The notes under the pieces: model-generated | Database searches by the model: none | What the model was told of the DNA's origin: nothing | Seen by the model: the letters and a program-made list of their open reading frames with translations, nothing else | Source of the DNA: Chitinophaga pinensis | GTDB lineage: Bacteria; Bacteroidota; Bacteroidia; UKL13-3 | Direction: 5' to 3' | Length of the DNA stretch: 53,487 nt | Assembly (NCBI GenBank): GCA_945873755.1 | Contig: CAMCEM010000005.1 | Span: 1 to 53,487, forward strand | Part shown: piece after piece, positions 44,174-53,346 of the stretch | Numbering within the stretch: position 1 is the stretch's first letter | How the letters are laid out: each line of letters opens with the position of its first letter | Program-made: the position numbers and the translations under genes

Positions 44174-44189
44174 TGGCTACTGGTAGCCA
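44174..44189. repeat. Small GTAGCCA palindrome
   Basis: TGGCTAC-TG-GTAGCCA, a 7-bp stem with a 2-nt loop, lies upstream of the LRR-kinase gene. It is preceded by two TTGTTGATTT-like repeats. Function unknown. Confidence 0.35.
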
Positions 44190-44231
44190 GCAATTAGATT
44201 TCCTCAAATTAGAAAGTAATGAATTTAAGAA

Positions 44232-44759
44232 TTAGTTTTCATCTTTCATTCTTTTCCATTCCGATTTGTCAATACTGTTTGTATCAATTATTGTAGACCA
44301 AATAAAATAATGTCCAATGGGTACAATTTTATACATCTTATATTTAGGATAATCCCCATCCATTGCTCCGCAATCCAGATGCTTTCTGACAATTTTTGTA
44401 GAAATATTATTTTTATTTACAAAAAAATCACCTGATTCAATATTCCCACACATTGATCCAAGTATTGATATAAACATTATAAATACGGTTATAAAAACAT
44501 ATCCAAAACTAGTCAATAAATGAACAAGCTTTTGTTTTAAATCATTCTTTTTAAATATTGAGATAATATGATACAAAAATACGAGTATTGGTAAGCACCA
44601 TAATCGAAAAGTGTAATAATTGGATAAGTAATTTTCATCACTAAACTCCAAAGGAGAAAATGTAAGAATAATTGCAACTAAAATCCACAATATGATTGCG
44701 AACAAAGTAAATAATTTGATTTTTCCTATGTAATAAGACTTATCTAAATTCATTTCCAA
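44232..44759 (-). CDS. Membrane protein of unknown function
   Basis: The 175-residue protein has three clear hydrophobic segments (about 16-35, 49-67, 83-104) and a soluble C-terminal part with two cysteines (C108, C132) and a KYKMYKIVPIGHYF strand. No family recognised. It lies between the LRR-kinase gene and the CGTCTGACGG repeats, with gaps that suggest its own promoter. Confidence 0.6.
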   Translation of the reverse strand: MEMNLDKSYYIGKIKLFTLFAIILWILVAIILTFSPLEFSDENYLSNYYTFRLWCLPILVFLYHIISIFKKNDLKQKLVHLLTSFGYVFITVFIMFISILGSMCGNIESGDFFVNKNNISTKIVRKHLDCGAMDGDYPKYKMYKIVPIGHYFIWSTIIDTNSIDKSEWKRMKDEN

Positions 44760-44796
44760 TCATGTAAATATTCGTATTTTTCTAATCTTAAATAAT

Positions 44797-44927
44797 CCGT
44801 CTGACGCTTGCCAAGCAATGCCCAACAATACGTCTGACGGAGTGAAACTATGAATTCTTGGTAATATTTCTAATCAAAAAAATCCGTCTGACGCTTGCCA
44901 AGCAATGCCCAACAATGCGTCTGACGG
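44797..44927. repeat. Two CCGTCTGACG...CGTCTGACGG elements in direct repeat
   Basis: Two 44-nt elements (44797-44840 and 44884-44927, one difference) start with CCGTCTGACG and end with CGTCTGACGG, which pair except for one T-T. Each contains the palindrome CTTGCCAAG. The identity extends further, giving an 87-bp period bounded by TTCTAATC. They fill the 204-bp gap between the membrane-protein gene and fhs. There is no ORF. Confidence 0.8.
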
Positions 44928-44963
44928 AGTGAAACTATGAATTTTTCTAATCTTTCATCAACC

Positions 44964-46628
44964 TTAGCTTAAACCCGTAATCTCTCCATTTACAAAATCA
45001 ATGTGCATAGCAGCGGGGTCTTTTGGTAAACCTGGCATACGCATAATTTCTCCTGCAACTGCTACAATAAATCCTGCTCCGTTGTTCAATACCAAGTTTT
45101 CAATATGAATATTAAATCCTTCGGCAGCTCCTACTAATGCCGCGTTATCAGTAAAACTAAATTGCGTTTTAGCAATACAAACTGGCAATTTATCAGCACC
45201 TAAATCAGTTATTTTCTTTAAGGCAGCTTTGGCATTTTTACCCAAAGTTATGCTGCTTCCTTTGTATATTTTTGTAACAATACTTTTTATTTTTTCTTCA
45301 ATCGTATCGTTCAAATTATAAGTATGGTTGATGGGTTTACTTGGATTATTTTCTACAATTTCAACCACTTTTTTAGCCAATTCAACTGCACCATTTCCAC
45401 CATTTGCAAATCCTTCATTAATGGCAAAATGAGCGCCTTTTTCTTTGCACCAATTTTCAATATAAGCAATTTCTTCATCCGTATCAAAACCAAATTTATT
45501 TAAAGCAACAATTACAGTTTGTCCAAATTGTTGTAGGTTTTCAATATGGCGTTCTACATTTTTTATTCCAGCTTTTAAGCCATCCATATTGGGTTGTTTA
45601 ATTAACTTTTCGTCAACTTTACCATGCAATTTTATTGATTGAGTAGTAGTAACCAAAACAGTAGCTTTAGGACTAATTCCTGCTGCTCTGCATTTAATAT
45701 TTAAAAACTTTTCTCCACCTAAATCGCTTCCAAAACCTGCTTCGGTAACAGCATATTCTCCATATTGCATAGCAGCTTTGGTAGCCATAATACTGTTACA
45801 ACCGTGGGCAATATTAGCAAACGGACCTCCATGAATAAATGCTGCGCCTCCTTCAATGGTTTGTACTAAATTAGGCTGAAAAGCATCTTTTAATAAAGTA
45901 ACCAATGCACCAGCTACTCCTAAATCTTTTACATAAAAAGGTGTATTGTCGTATTTATAACCAATCAATATATTTTCAATGCGAGCACGCAAATCATCTA
46001 ACGAAGTGGAAAGGCAAAAAATTGCCATAATTTCGGAAGCAGGTGTAATATCAAAACCTGTTTCAGTAGGTATGCCATTGCTTGATCCATTTAAGCCCGA
46101 AACCATATAACGCAACGAACGATCATTTACATCCAACACCCTGCGCCATAAAATTTGCTTTAAACCATTCGGATTGTTTTTATTGAAATATTGGTAATTA
46201 TCAATCAAAGCTGCTAAAGTATTATTAGCCGAAGTAATGGCGTGAAAATCGCCTGTAAAATGCAAGTTGATATCTTCCATTGGCAATACTTGACTATAAC
46301 CTCCACCGGCAGCGCCACCTTTCATTCCAAAGCAAGGACCTAAAGAAGGCTCACGCAATGCAACAATGGCTTTTTTACCTATTTTATTTAACCCTTGAGC
46401 CAAGGCAACAGAAGTTGTAGTTTTACCGCTTCCACTTTTATTAGGAGTAGTAGCAGTTACTAAAATTAAATTGCTTTGTGCTATTTTTTGTTCATCAAAA
46501 TTAAAAGTAATTTTAGCTTTATACTTACCATATTGCTCTACTTGATCTTCAGAAATTCCTATGCTTTCAGCAATTTTTTGAATGGGTTGAAGTTTTACTT
46601 CACGTGCAATTTCTATATCTGATTTCAT
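44964..46628 (-). CDS. fhs: Formate-tetrahydrofolate ligase
   Basis: The enzyme uses ATP to join formate to tetrahydrofolate, giving 10-formyl-THF for purine and formyl-methionine synthesis. The 554 residues are full-length. The P-loop region is TPNKSGSGKTTTS (61-73). Other family blocks are REPSLGPCFGMKGGAAGGGY, NLHFTGDFHAITSANN and GAAFIHGGPFANIAHGCNS. With gcvP it links glycine and formate to the folate pool. Confidence 0.96.
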   Translation of the reverse strand: MKSDIEIAREVKLQPIQKIAESIGISEDQVEQYGKYKAKITFNFDEQKIAQSNLILVTATTPNKSGSGKTTTSVALAQGLNKIGKKAIVALREPSLGPCFGMKGGAAGGGYSQVLPMEDINLHFTGDFHAITSANNTLAALIDNYQYFNKNNPNGLKQILWRRVLDVNDRSLRYMVSGLNGSSNGIPTETGFDITPASEIMAIFCLSTSLDDLRARIENILIGYKYDNTPFYVKDLGVAGALVTLLKDAFQPNLVQTIEGGAAFIHGGPFANIAHGCNSIMATKAAMQYGEYAVTEAGFGSDLGGEKFLNIKCRAAGISPKATVLVTTTQSIKLHGKVDEKLIKQPNMDGLKAGIKNVERHIENLQQFGQTVIVALNKFGFDTDEEIAYIENWCKEKGAHFAINEGFANGGNGAVELAKKVVEIVENNPSKPINHTYNLNDTIEEKIKSIVTKIYKGSSITLGKNAKAALKKITDLGADKLPVCIAKTQFSFTDNAALVGAAEGFNIHIENLVLNNGAGFIVAVAGEIMRMPGLPKDPAAMHIDFVNGEITGLS

Positions 46629-46701
46629 ATTTTTTAAAAACGCAATGTTGAATAATTAAATGAAATTACAAAATACAAATTTTAAAACAATTAAAATAAC
46701 A

Positions 46702-47055
46702 TTACAAAAACTTCTTCCACCATTTAACTTTTAAGCCAATATAAACACCATCAGTTCTTAACTCTGTTGGATAGGTTTCTACATAATCGCCTTGGTTTCC
46801 GTTACCTTTTCCCGTTCTTGGATTGTATTTATACCTGTGTATGGGGCAAATTACAAATTCATTTTCATCGCATTTACCATTGCCGAGTGGCGCTCCTGCA
46901 TGAGGGCATTTATCGTCTATAGCAAAAAATCCATCGTGCAAACGAACTAAACAAATTCGTTTGCCTTCAATATCTATTGATCTTACCGAATTTAATTGTT
47001 GTGGTTCTTTGCCATCTAAATTAAAATCGTAAATTTTATAAAAATTAATTGCCAT
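46702..47055 (-). CDS. Rieske [2Fe-2S] ferredoxin-like protein
   Basis: This 117-residue soluble protein has the Rieske cluster motif C50-P-H52 and C70-PI-H73, in DDKCPHAGAP and VICPIHRYKYN. It resembles the small Rieske proteins of NirD type used as electron carriers or oxygenase ferredoxins. No reductase or oxygenase partner is nearby. It starts 3 bp after the stop of the alanine dehydrogenase gene, so they are co-transcribed, which hints at a redox role but nothing firmer. Confidence 0.85.
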   Translation of the reverse strand: MAINFYKIYDFNLDGKEPQQLNSVRSIDIEGKRICLVRLHDGFFAIDDKCPHAGAPLGNGKCDENEFVICPIHRYKYNPRTGKGNGNQGDYVETYPTELRTDGVYIGLKVKWWKKFL

Positions 47056-47058
47056 TAA

Positions 47059-48279
47059 TTATATGTGTGCAGAAAGTAATAAATCAATGTCTTTGTGGTA
47101 AATGCTTAACCTTTTGCCTATGTGTTTATTTGTTAAATTACCTTTATAAACATACACTCCATTGCGCGCTCCAGCATTGTTGTATAAAAAAGTTGGGATG
47201 TCTTTGGCATCTGCCAATTTTAGTAAAAGTGGAGTAAATACATTACTTAAAGCATAGCTGGCTGTTCTGCAAACTCTACTTGTTATATTTGGTACACAAT
47301 AATGAATTACATCGTGTTTAATAAAAGTAGGATTTTTGTGGTTTGTAGTTTCGCTTGTTTCAAAAATTCCACCTTGGTCAATGCTTATATCAATAATAAC
47401 CGACATTGGTTTCATTTGTGTTACCATTTCTTCAGTAATAATTACAGGACTTCTGCCATCTTCACTTCGCATACAACCAATTACTACATCGGCTGTATGT
47501 AGTGCTTTGCAAATTATTTTAGGATGTAGCAAACTGGTAAAAATTCCACTACGTAAGTTGTCTTGTATTCTGCGTAATTTTGATAGGGAATAGTCGAAAA
47601 CTTTAACCATTGCACCTTTACCTAAAGCTGCTTTTGCTGCATACTCTCCTACTGTTCCAGCACCAATAATTACTATTTCAGTAGGAGGAATTCCTGTAAC
47701 TCCACCTAACATTTCGCCTTTACCACCAAATGCAGAACTTAATAATTCATCGGCTATACTTATAGAAGTAGTTCCAGCTATTTCGCTTAATGTTCTAATT
47801 ACTGGGTACAAGCCATCTTGGTCTTTTAAATTTTCATACGAAATAGCAGTAATTTTTTTCTGCATTAAATGCCTTATAAATATTTCATTTTTACTACCAT
47901 GTTGCAACGCTGAAATTAGTAAATGCTGAGGGGTCAATAATTTTATTTCATCTTCGGTTGGTGGTTCTACTTTTAAAATAATATTTGCTTTAAATACTTC
48001 TTCTTTAGTGTAACATATTTTTGCTCCAGCCTCACTAAATTCTTTATCGGTAAAATGTGCATTTTTACCAGCACCAGTTTCTATCCATACTTCGTTTCCA
48101 TTATTTACCAAAAGCTGAATAGATGATGGTGTTAAAGGAATTCGGCTTTCTTGTAAAGTAGTTTCTTTTGGAACTCCAATATATAATACATGGTTGGGAT
48201 TGCGCTTTTCTAGCAACGCTTCTTTAGGTTGAAGCGAAGCTTGTTTAGCTAGTTCTGAAAATCCGAAATGTTGATCCAT
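47059..48279 (-). CDS. ald: Alanine dehydrogenase
   Basis: The enzyme interconverts L-alanine and pyruvate with NAD. The 406-residue protein has the AlaDH/PNT N-terminal domain (GVPKETTLQESRIPLTP, QHGSKNEI) and an NAD-binding Rossmann loop GAGTVG (206-211). The segment VIIDISIDQGGIFETSE and the closing HYCVPNITSRVCRTASYALS are typical. It has a longer N-terminus than the Bacillus enzyme, usual in Bacteroidota. A TATTTTTG -7 box precedes it, and a Rieske gene follows 3 bp downstream. Confidence 0.92.
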   Translation of the reverse strand: MDQHFGFSELAKQASLQPKEALLEKRNPNHVLYIGVPKETTLQESRIPLTPSSIQLLVNNGNEVWIETGAGKNAHFTDKEFSEAGAKICYTKEEVFKANIILKVEPPTEDEIKLLTPQHLLISALQHGSKNEIFIRHLMQKKITAISYENLKDQDGLYPVIRTLSEIAGTTSISIADELLSSAFGGKGEMLGGVTGIPPTEIVIIGAGTVGEYAAKAALGKGAMVKVFDYSLSKLRRIQDNLRSGIFTSLLHPKIICKALHTADVVIGCMRSEDGRSPVIITEEMVTQMKPMSVIIDISIDQGGIFETSETTNHKNPTFIKHDVIHYCVPNITSRVCRTASYALSNVFTPLLLKLADAKDIPTFLYNNAGARNGVYVYKGNLTNKHIGKRLSIYHKDIDLLLSAHI

Positions 48280-48301
48280 AGTTTATTTAAAGGCAATAGT
48301 T

Positions 48302-48309
48302 CAAAAATA
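48302..48309 (-). promoter_or_regulatory. -7 box of ald
   Basis: The minus strand reads TATTTTTG, matching TAnnTTTG, 22 bases before the ATG at 48279. It lies in the divergent gap between ald and cphA. Confidence 0.45.
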
Positions 48310-48434
48310 ACCGAATTATGCAAAATTACAATTTATAAAAAATAAAAAATTATTACTAATTTAAATAAATAACAATGTTTTTAACAATTTTATAAAAACT
48401 ATAACTATAATTACAAAAAAAAATTAATAGCTAA

Positions 48435-51074
48435 ATGAAAATACTTGACATTAAAACCATGCGTGGACCAAATTATTGGAGTGTTCGCAGACATAAATTA
48501 ATTCAAATGCGTTTGGATTTGGAAGATTTAGAACAAAAACCAACAAATGTTATTGATGGTTTTGGAGAGCGTTTAGAAAAAATGTTTCCATCTATGTTTA
48601 GCCACAGATGTTCGGTTGGTAAACCAGGAGGTTTTTTTAGCAGGGTAAAAGAAGGAACTTGGATGGGACATGTTATAGAACATATTGCACTCGAAATTCA
48701 ATCGTTGGCTGGAATGGAAACAGGTTTTGGTAGAACACGATCTACTGGAAAAGATGGTATTTACAACGTAGTATTTAGCTACATGGAAGAAAAAGCGGGT
48801 GTTTTTGCAGCTAGGGCAGCTGTAAGAATTGCAGAAGCTTTAATTGATGGAAACGAATATGATTTACCAGCAGATATTCAAGAACTGAGAGTTATAAGAG
48901 AAGACGAAAGACTTGGGCCAAGCACTGGTTGTATAGTTGATGAAGCTGTAGCAAGAGGAATTCCTTACATAAGATTAAATAGAAACTCTTTGGTTCAACT
49001 AGGTTATGGTGTAAATCAAAAAAGAATTAGAGCCACAATTGCAAGTACTACAGGGTGCATAGCTGTAGATATTGCTTGTGATAAAGAAGAAACAAAAAAC
49101 CTACTAGGTGCTGCTGAAATTCCTGTTCCTAAAGGTAGGATTGTATATGGTGAAGAAGGATTACAAGCTGCTATTGAAAGTATAAAATATCCAATTGTTA
49201 CAAAACCAGTTGATGGCAACCATGGTAAAGGTGCTACTACAAATATTACAAACTGGGATGATGCAGTTAAAGGTTTGGAAGCTGCTAAAAAATATTCAAG
49301 AGGAATAATAGTAGAAAAATTTATTACCGGTTTAGACCACAGAGTATTGGTAATTAATTATAAATTTATTGCTGCTGCAATTCGTAAACCTGCTGCTATT
49401 ACTGGCGATGGAGTGCACACCATTGACGAATTAATAGATATTACAAACCAAGACCCACGAAGAGGATATGGCCATGAAAAAACTTTAACCAGTATAAAAA
49501 TTGATCAATTTACTTTAGATATTTTAGAACAAAAAAACTTAACATTAGATAGTGTTTTACCTAATGGCTTAGAATTATGGCTAAAACCAACTGCCAATTT
49601 ATCAACTGGAGGAACTGCAACTGATATAACCGATTTGGTTCATCCTGATAATATTTTTATGTGCGAACGCATTGCAAAAATTATTGGATTAGATATTTGT
49701 GGAATAGATATTATGGCCGAAACGCTTTCGGAACCAGTAAGCGAAACTGGAGGTGGAGTAATTGAGGTAAATGCTGCACCTGGTTTTAGAATGCATATAG
49801 ATCCAGCTGAAGGTTTGCCTCGTAACATTGCAGAACCTGTTATTGATATGTTGTATCCATTAGGAAGTTCAGCCCGAATTCCAATTATTGCTGTAACTGG
49901 AACAAACGGAAAAACTACCACTACTAGATTAATGGCGCACATGGTAAAAACTATGGGACACAAAGTTGGTTATACTACTACCGATGGTGTTTATATTCAA
50001 AACCAATTAATGATGCGAGGCGACTGTACTGGCCCTGTTAGTGCTGAATTTGTATTGAAAGATCCAACTGTTGATTTTGCAGTATTAGAATGTGCCCGCG
50101 GAGGGATTTTACGTTCAGGATTAGGTTTTCATAATTGCGATATTGCTATTGTTACAAACATAGCAGAAGATCATTTGGGAATTGGAGATATTGATACAAT
50201 TGAACAACTAGCTAGAGTTAAAGCAGTAGTTCCTGAAAGCGTTCTACCAGCTGGTTATGCTATATTAAATGCAGATAATATTTACACTGCTGCAATGACT
50301 AAAGATTTAAGATGCAAACATGCTTTTTTTAGTATGGATGAAAACAATCCAATTATTAAAGCTCATATCAATGCGGGTGGTTTAGCAGCCATTTACGAAA
50401 ACGATTACGTTACTATTTGTAAAGGTACTTGGAAAATTAGGGTTGAAAAAGCAGTTAATATTCCACTTACTTTTGGTGGAAGAGCCACATACAATATAGC
50501 CAATGTTTTACCTGTAATTTTAGCTGCATTTATTCGCAATTATAAAATAGAAGACATGCGTTTGGCTTTAGCTACTTTTATTCCAGGACCTACCCAAACT
50601 CCTGGTAGAATGAATATTTTTAACTTTAAAAACTTCCAGGTAATGGTTGATTATGCCCACAATACTGCGGGTTTTGAAGCAATAGCCGACATGTTAAGTA
50701 AAGTTAATGCAACAGAAAAAGTGGGTGTAATAGCTGGTGTTGGAGATAGAAGAGATGAAGATACCACTAATTTAGGAAAAGTAGCTGCAAAAATGTTTGA
50801 TACAATTGTTATTCGTCAAGATAAAAACTTAAGAGGAAAAACAGAACAAGAAATTATTGATTTGATAACAAATGGAGTAAAAGAAGTAAATCCTAGCAAA
50901 GAAATAATTACAATTAAAAAAGAAAAAGAAGCTATTGAATATGTAATTAAAAATGCAAAAAAAGGAAGTTTTATTACCATTTGCAGCGATGTAGTTCCAG
51001 ATGCTTTGGATCAAATAATGAAATTAAAAGAAGCAGAAGATTTAGGCCATATAGAACTAGGAATGAATGAATAG
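48435..51074 (+). CDS. cphA: Cyanophycin synthetase
   Basis: CphA uses ATP to build cyanophycin, a poly-aspartate with arginine side chains that stores nitrogen. The 879-residue protein has the family's N-terminal domain (MKILDIKTMRGPNYWSVRRH), an ATP-grasp module (about 200-475) with PIVTKPVDGNHGKGAT, and a Mur-ligase module with the P-loop TGTNGKTT (488-495) and YAHNTAGFEA. All modules are present. No cyanophycinase gene lies next to it, as often in other phyla. It is divergent from ald, which also handles nitrogen. Confidence 0.94.
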   Translation: MKILDIKTMRGPNYWSVRRHKLIQMRLDLEDLEQKPTNVIDGFGERLEKMFPSMFSHRCSVGKPGGFFSRVKEGTWMGHVIEHIALEIQSLAGMETGFGRTRSTGKDGIYNVVFSYMEEKAGVFAARAAVRIAEALIDGNEYDLPADIQELRVIREDERLGPSTGCIVDEAVARGIPYIRLNRNSLVQLGYGVNQKRIRATIASTTGCIAVDIACDKEETKNLLGAAEIPVPKGRIVYGEEGLQAAIESIKYPIVTKPVDGNHGKGATTNITNWDDAVKGLEAAKKYSRGIIVEKFITGLDHRVLVINYKFIAAAIRKPAAITGDGVHTIDELIDITNQDPRRGYGHEKTLTSIKIDQFTLDILEQKNLTLDSVLPNGLELWLKPTANLSTGGTATDITDLVHPDNIFMCERIAKIIGLDICGIDIMAETLSEPVSETGGGVIEVNAAPGFRMHIDPAEGLPRNIAEPVIDMLYPLGSSARIPIIAVTGTNGKTTTTRLMAHMVKTMGHKVGYTTTDGVYIQNQLMMRGDCTGPVSAEFVLKDPTVDFAVLECARGGILRSGLGFHNCDIAIVTNIAEDHLGIGDIDTIEQLARVKAVVPESVLPAGYAILNADNIYTAAMTKDLRCKHAFFSMDENNPIIKAHINAGGLAAIYENDYVTICKGTWKIRVEKAVNIPLTFGGRATYNIANVLPVILAAFIRNYKIEDMRLALATFIPGPTQTPGRMNIFNFKNFQVMVDYAHNTAGFEAIADMLSKVNATEKVGVIAGVGDRRDEDTTNLGKVAAKMFDTIVIRQDKNLRGKTEQEIIDLITNGVKEVNPSKEIITIKKEKEAIEYVIKNAKKGSFITICSDVVPDALDQIMKLKEAEDLGHIELGMNE

Positions 51075-51097
51075 ATGGTTGTACTTATAAATTGGGA

Positions 51098-51177
51098 GTT
51101 ATATTGTTGAATGGTTATATTGTTGAATGGTTATATTGTTGAATGGTTAAATTGTTAAATGGTTAAATTGTTGTATG
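51098..51177. repeat. 16-bp tandem repeat after cphA
   Basis: Five copies of GTTATATTGTTGAATG in direct tandem: three perfect (51098-51145) and two with 1-3 changes (GTTAAATTGTTAAATG, GTTAAATTGTTGTATG). It lies 23 bp beyond the cphA stop. Related TTGTTTTATTGC-like DNA occurs at 53035-53080 between rpmI and rplT. Confidence 0.85.
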
Positions 51178-51275
51178 GTTAATTATATTTAAAATGTTAC
51201 TTACAACAATATTAATTTAATAATTCCAATACCATTGATTGATTAAATGTAAATTTAACAATACCGCCAAAATGC

Positions 51276-51309
51276 AAAAAGCTGCTTAATGTTTGTTAAG
51301 CAGCTTTTT
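51276..51309. terminator. Bidirectional terminator between cphA and the methyltransferase gene
   Basis: A perfect 14-bp stem AAAAAGCTGCTTAA (51276-51289) with 51296-51309 around a 6-nt loop, flanked by A and T runs, serves both convergent genes. Confidence 0.9.
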
Positions 51310-51322
51310 TATTTAAAAGATT

Positions 51323-52411
51323 TTATTTTTTTTCGAATAAAAACATAGGATACTCCCCATTTAAACCCGTGTATGAAGGATTTTTTTCTTCATAGTTCCA
51401 TATTCCTTTTAATATCTGTTTGCCAAAAAGCCAAGGATGAATGTAAAAACGCATAAAAGGCACACTAATAGAACGCCACACCGCTAAAGTAAAAGGCATT
51501 GGCATATTGTTTTTAAAATGGTCGTAATTGTGTGCATGGAAATACAACATTTTAGCTGGTGCAGCTTTTCCAGTAGCACTAGCAAACAAATTTAATATTC
51601 TATGTTTAAAAAATTCCAATGCCCTAAAAGGTAACAATGAAATATTCATCCATGGAGAATGTTTGTACCAATCATATACTACAACTCCCCTACCATTTGT
51701 TATTAAAACTCTATACAATTCTGCCATGGCTTTAATCTGCTCTTCTTTAGGAATATGGTAAATGGCATTTAACGAAATAAATCCATCAACAGTTCCTTCT
51801 TTTATTGGCAAATTTGTTATATCACACAGTAAGCAAATTGCTTTATCGCCTAATTTTTTCTTGCATTCCAACAATCCTTGAATAGATAAATCGGCACAAA
51901 TTCGGTATTCGTAATTTTCTGAATATTGCAAATAATCGGTAAATTGAAGTGCACCTGAACCACCATCTAACATGTATTTACCTTTTTTATTTAAATACCT
52001 ATTTACACGTGCATGGCAATTTTTAATATATTCGGCACTCATTGGGCGCAAATCTTCAAAAATTATTGCATCTTCATACTCTTCTCCTTCTTCATGGTGC
52101 CAACCTCTGTCATCATAAAAATTCTTTACTAATTTTTTATCATCACTTAGTAATTCACCTTGAACTTTATCAAAACTATCAACCAATGCTAAATCGGAAA
52201 GTAATACTACTACCCCTTTAATAATCGGATAAATATAACTGCCATCAACTGTGGTAAGTCCTTTTTCTATTTTATAATCTATTAGTTTGCCATCTACTTG
52301 CCAAATTTTACCTTGTGCTAACAGTTCATTAATTTTTTCAATTTCTGCACTGGTTAACTCACGTAAATTGTTACCAGTAAAAGTACACTTTAGTATATTA
52401 ATCCATTCCAT
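51323..52411 (-). CDS. SAM-dependent methyltransferase with Trm112-like N-terminus
   Basis: From the ATG at 52409-52411 the protein is 362 residues (MEWINILKCTFTG). A TTG nine codons upstream is possible but less likely. The first 80 residues resemble a Trm112/UPF0434 zinc domain, ending YPIIKGVVVLLSD, but the first cysteine pair is reduced to CTFT, so zinc binding is doubtful. Then comes a class I methyltransferase: motif I MLDGGSGALQF, ADLSIQGL, CDITNLPIKEGTVDGFISL and IYHIPKEEQ. The C-terminal 130 residues are aromatic-rich, and the substrate is unknown, possibly a lipid or quinone. Confidence 0.8.
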   Translation of the reverse strand: MEWINILKCTFTGNNLRELTSAEIEKINELLAQGKIWQVDGKLIDYKIEKGLTTVDGSYIYPIIKGVVVLLSDLALVDSFDKVQGELLSDDKKLVKNFYDDRGWHHEEGEEYEDAIIFEDLRPMSAEYIKNCHARVNRYLNKKGKYMLDGGSGALQFTDYLQYSENYEYRICADLSIQGLLECKKKLGDKAICLLCDITNLPIKEGTVDGFISLNAIYHIPKEEQIKAMAELYRVLITNGRGVVVYDWYKHSPWMNISLLPFRALEFFKHRILNLFASATGKAAPAKMLYFHAHNYDHFKNNMPMPFTLAVWRSISVPFMRFYIHPWLFGKQILKGIWNYEEKNPSYTGLNGEYPMFLFEKK

Positions 52412-52521
52412 AAACACTTTGTTTTTATAAACATGCAAATAATATTAAAAACCACAGAGATACAAAGCTTTTTTTAAGCCTAGTTAATAACATTGTACAT
52501 TTTACAGCTCTATAAATAAAA

Positions 52522-52547
52522 AAAGCCCACTATTGCTAGCGGGCTTT
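52522..52547 (-). terminator. Terminator of the infC-rpmI-rplT operon
   Basis: AAAGCCCACTA (52522-52532) pairs with TAGCGGGCTTT (52537-52547) with one mismatch and a 4-nt loop. It lies 33 bases past the rplT stop codon. Confidence 0.78.
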
Positions 52548-52580
52548 ATATAATCGAAAATTGTATTGTTAGTTAAAAAT

Positions 52581-52925
52581 TTATTTTACTTTTTCAACAA
52601 TGGCTTTAAATGCATCAGGATGATTCATTGCTAAATCGGCCAATACTTTACGGTTTAAAGCTAAATTACTTTTAGCAGCTAAACCAATAAATTGGCTGTA
52701 GCTTAAACCATATTGACGCACACCTGCGTTAATACGCACTATCCAAAGTGAACGAAAATTTCGTTTTTTGGTTTTTCTATCGCGGTAAGCATAATTTAGA
52801 CCTTTGTCTATAGTATGTTTGGCAACTGTTAATACATTTTTTCTTGCACCCCAATAGCCTTTAGCTAATTTTAGGAGTTTTTTTCTGCGCCTTCTTGAGG
52901 CTACTGAATTGACTGAACGTGGCAT
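52581..52925 (-). CDS. rplT: 50S ribosomal protein L20
   Basis: L20 binds 23S rRNA early in 50S assembly. The 114 residues match the family ([56 protein letters not shown]). It is the last gene of the infC-rpmI-rplT operon, but is separated from rpmI by an unusually long 178-bp gap. Confidence 0.97.
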   Translation of the reverse strand: MPRSVNSVASRRRRKKLLKLAKGYWGARKNVLTVAKHTIDKGLNYAYRDRKTKKRNFRSLWIVRINAGVRQYGLSYSQFIGLAAKSNLALNRKVLADLAMNHPDAFKAIVEKVK

Positions 52926-53103
52926 AATTTAATTTTAGTTTTTTGAACCTAAGCGACCACTTCGGTTAAGTGTGATTCTTTGGAGCTTTTGTTCGGGTTT
53001 ATACTTGTTTGAAACCGAGTTTGGAAAAATAAATGGTTGTACTGTTTTATTGCTAAATTGTTGTTTTGTTAGAAAATAAATTCTATCAACCGACAACTAA
53101 CAA
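52926..53103. other. 178-bp rpmI-rplT spacer
   Basis: This gap is long for the operon. It contains AAGCGACCACTTCGGTTAAG, which can form a short hairpin (ACC/GGT with flanking pairing), and TTGTTTTATTGCTAAATTGTTG, similar in character to the 51098-51177 repeat. No ORF. An L20-responsive leader is possible in principle, but nothing diagnostic was seen. Confidence 0.3.
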
Positions 53104-53304
53104 CTATTTACCTATTCCTAATAAATTTTTTATCAACCCCATATCAGGTTCGCTAATGTAACCACCTTTGGTTAAGTTACGTTTACGTTTGGTTGATTTT
53201 TTTGTTAAAATGTGGCTTTTGTAAGCTGAGCCTCTTTTAATTTTACCACTTGGAGTGGTTTTGAAGCGCTTTTTGGCCGCACTGTTTGTTTTTACTTTTG
53301 GCAT
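53104..53304 (-). CDS. rpmI: 50S ribosomal protein L35
   Basis: L35 is a small basic protein of the large subunit. The 66 residues [20 protein letters not shown] then [20 protein letters not shown] match the family throughout. It lies 42 bp downstream of infC. Confidence 0.97.
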   Translation of the reverse strand: MPKVKTNSAAKKRFKTTPSGKIKRGSAYKSHILTKKSTKRKRNLTKGGYISEPDMGLIKNLLGIGK

Positions 53305-53346
53305 TTTAATCTCCGATTCTTTTTATACTTTACAATTTATCGATTT

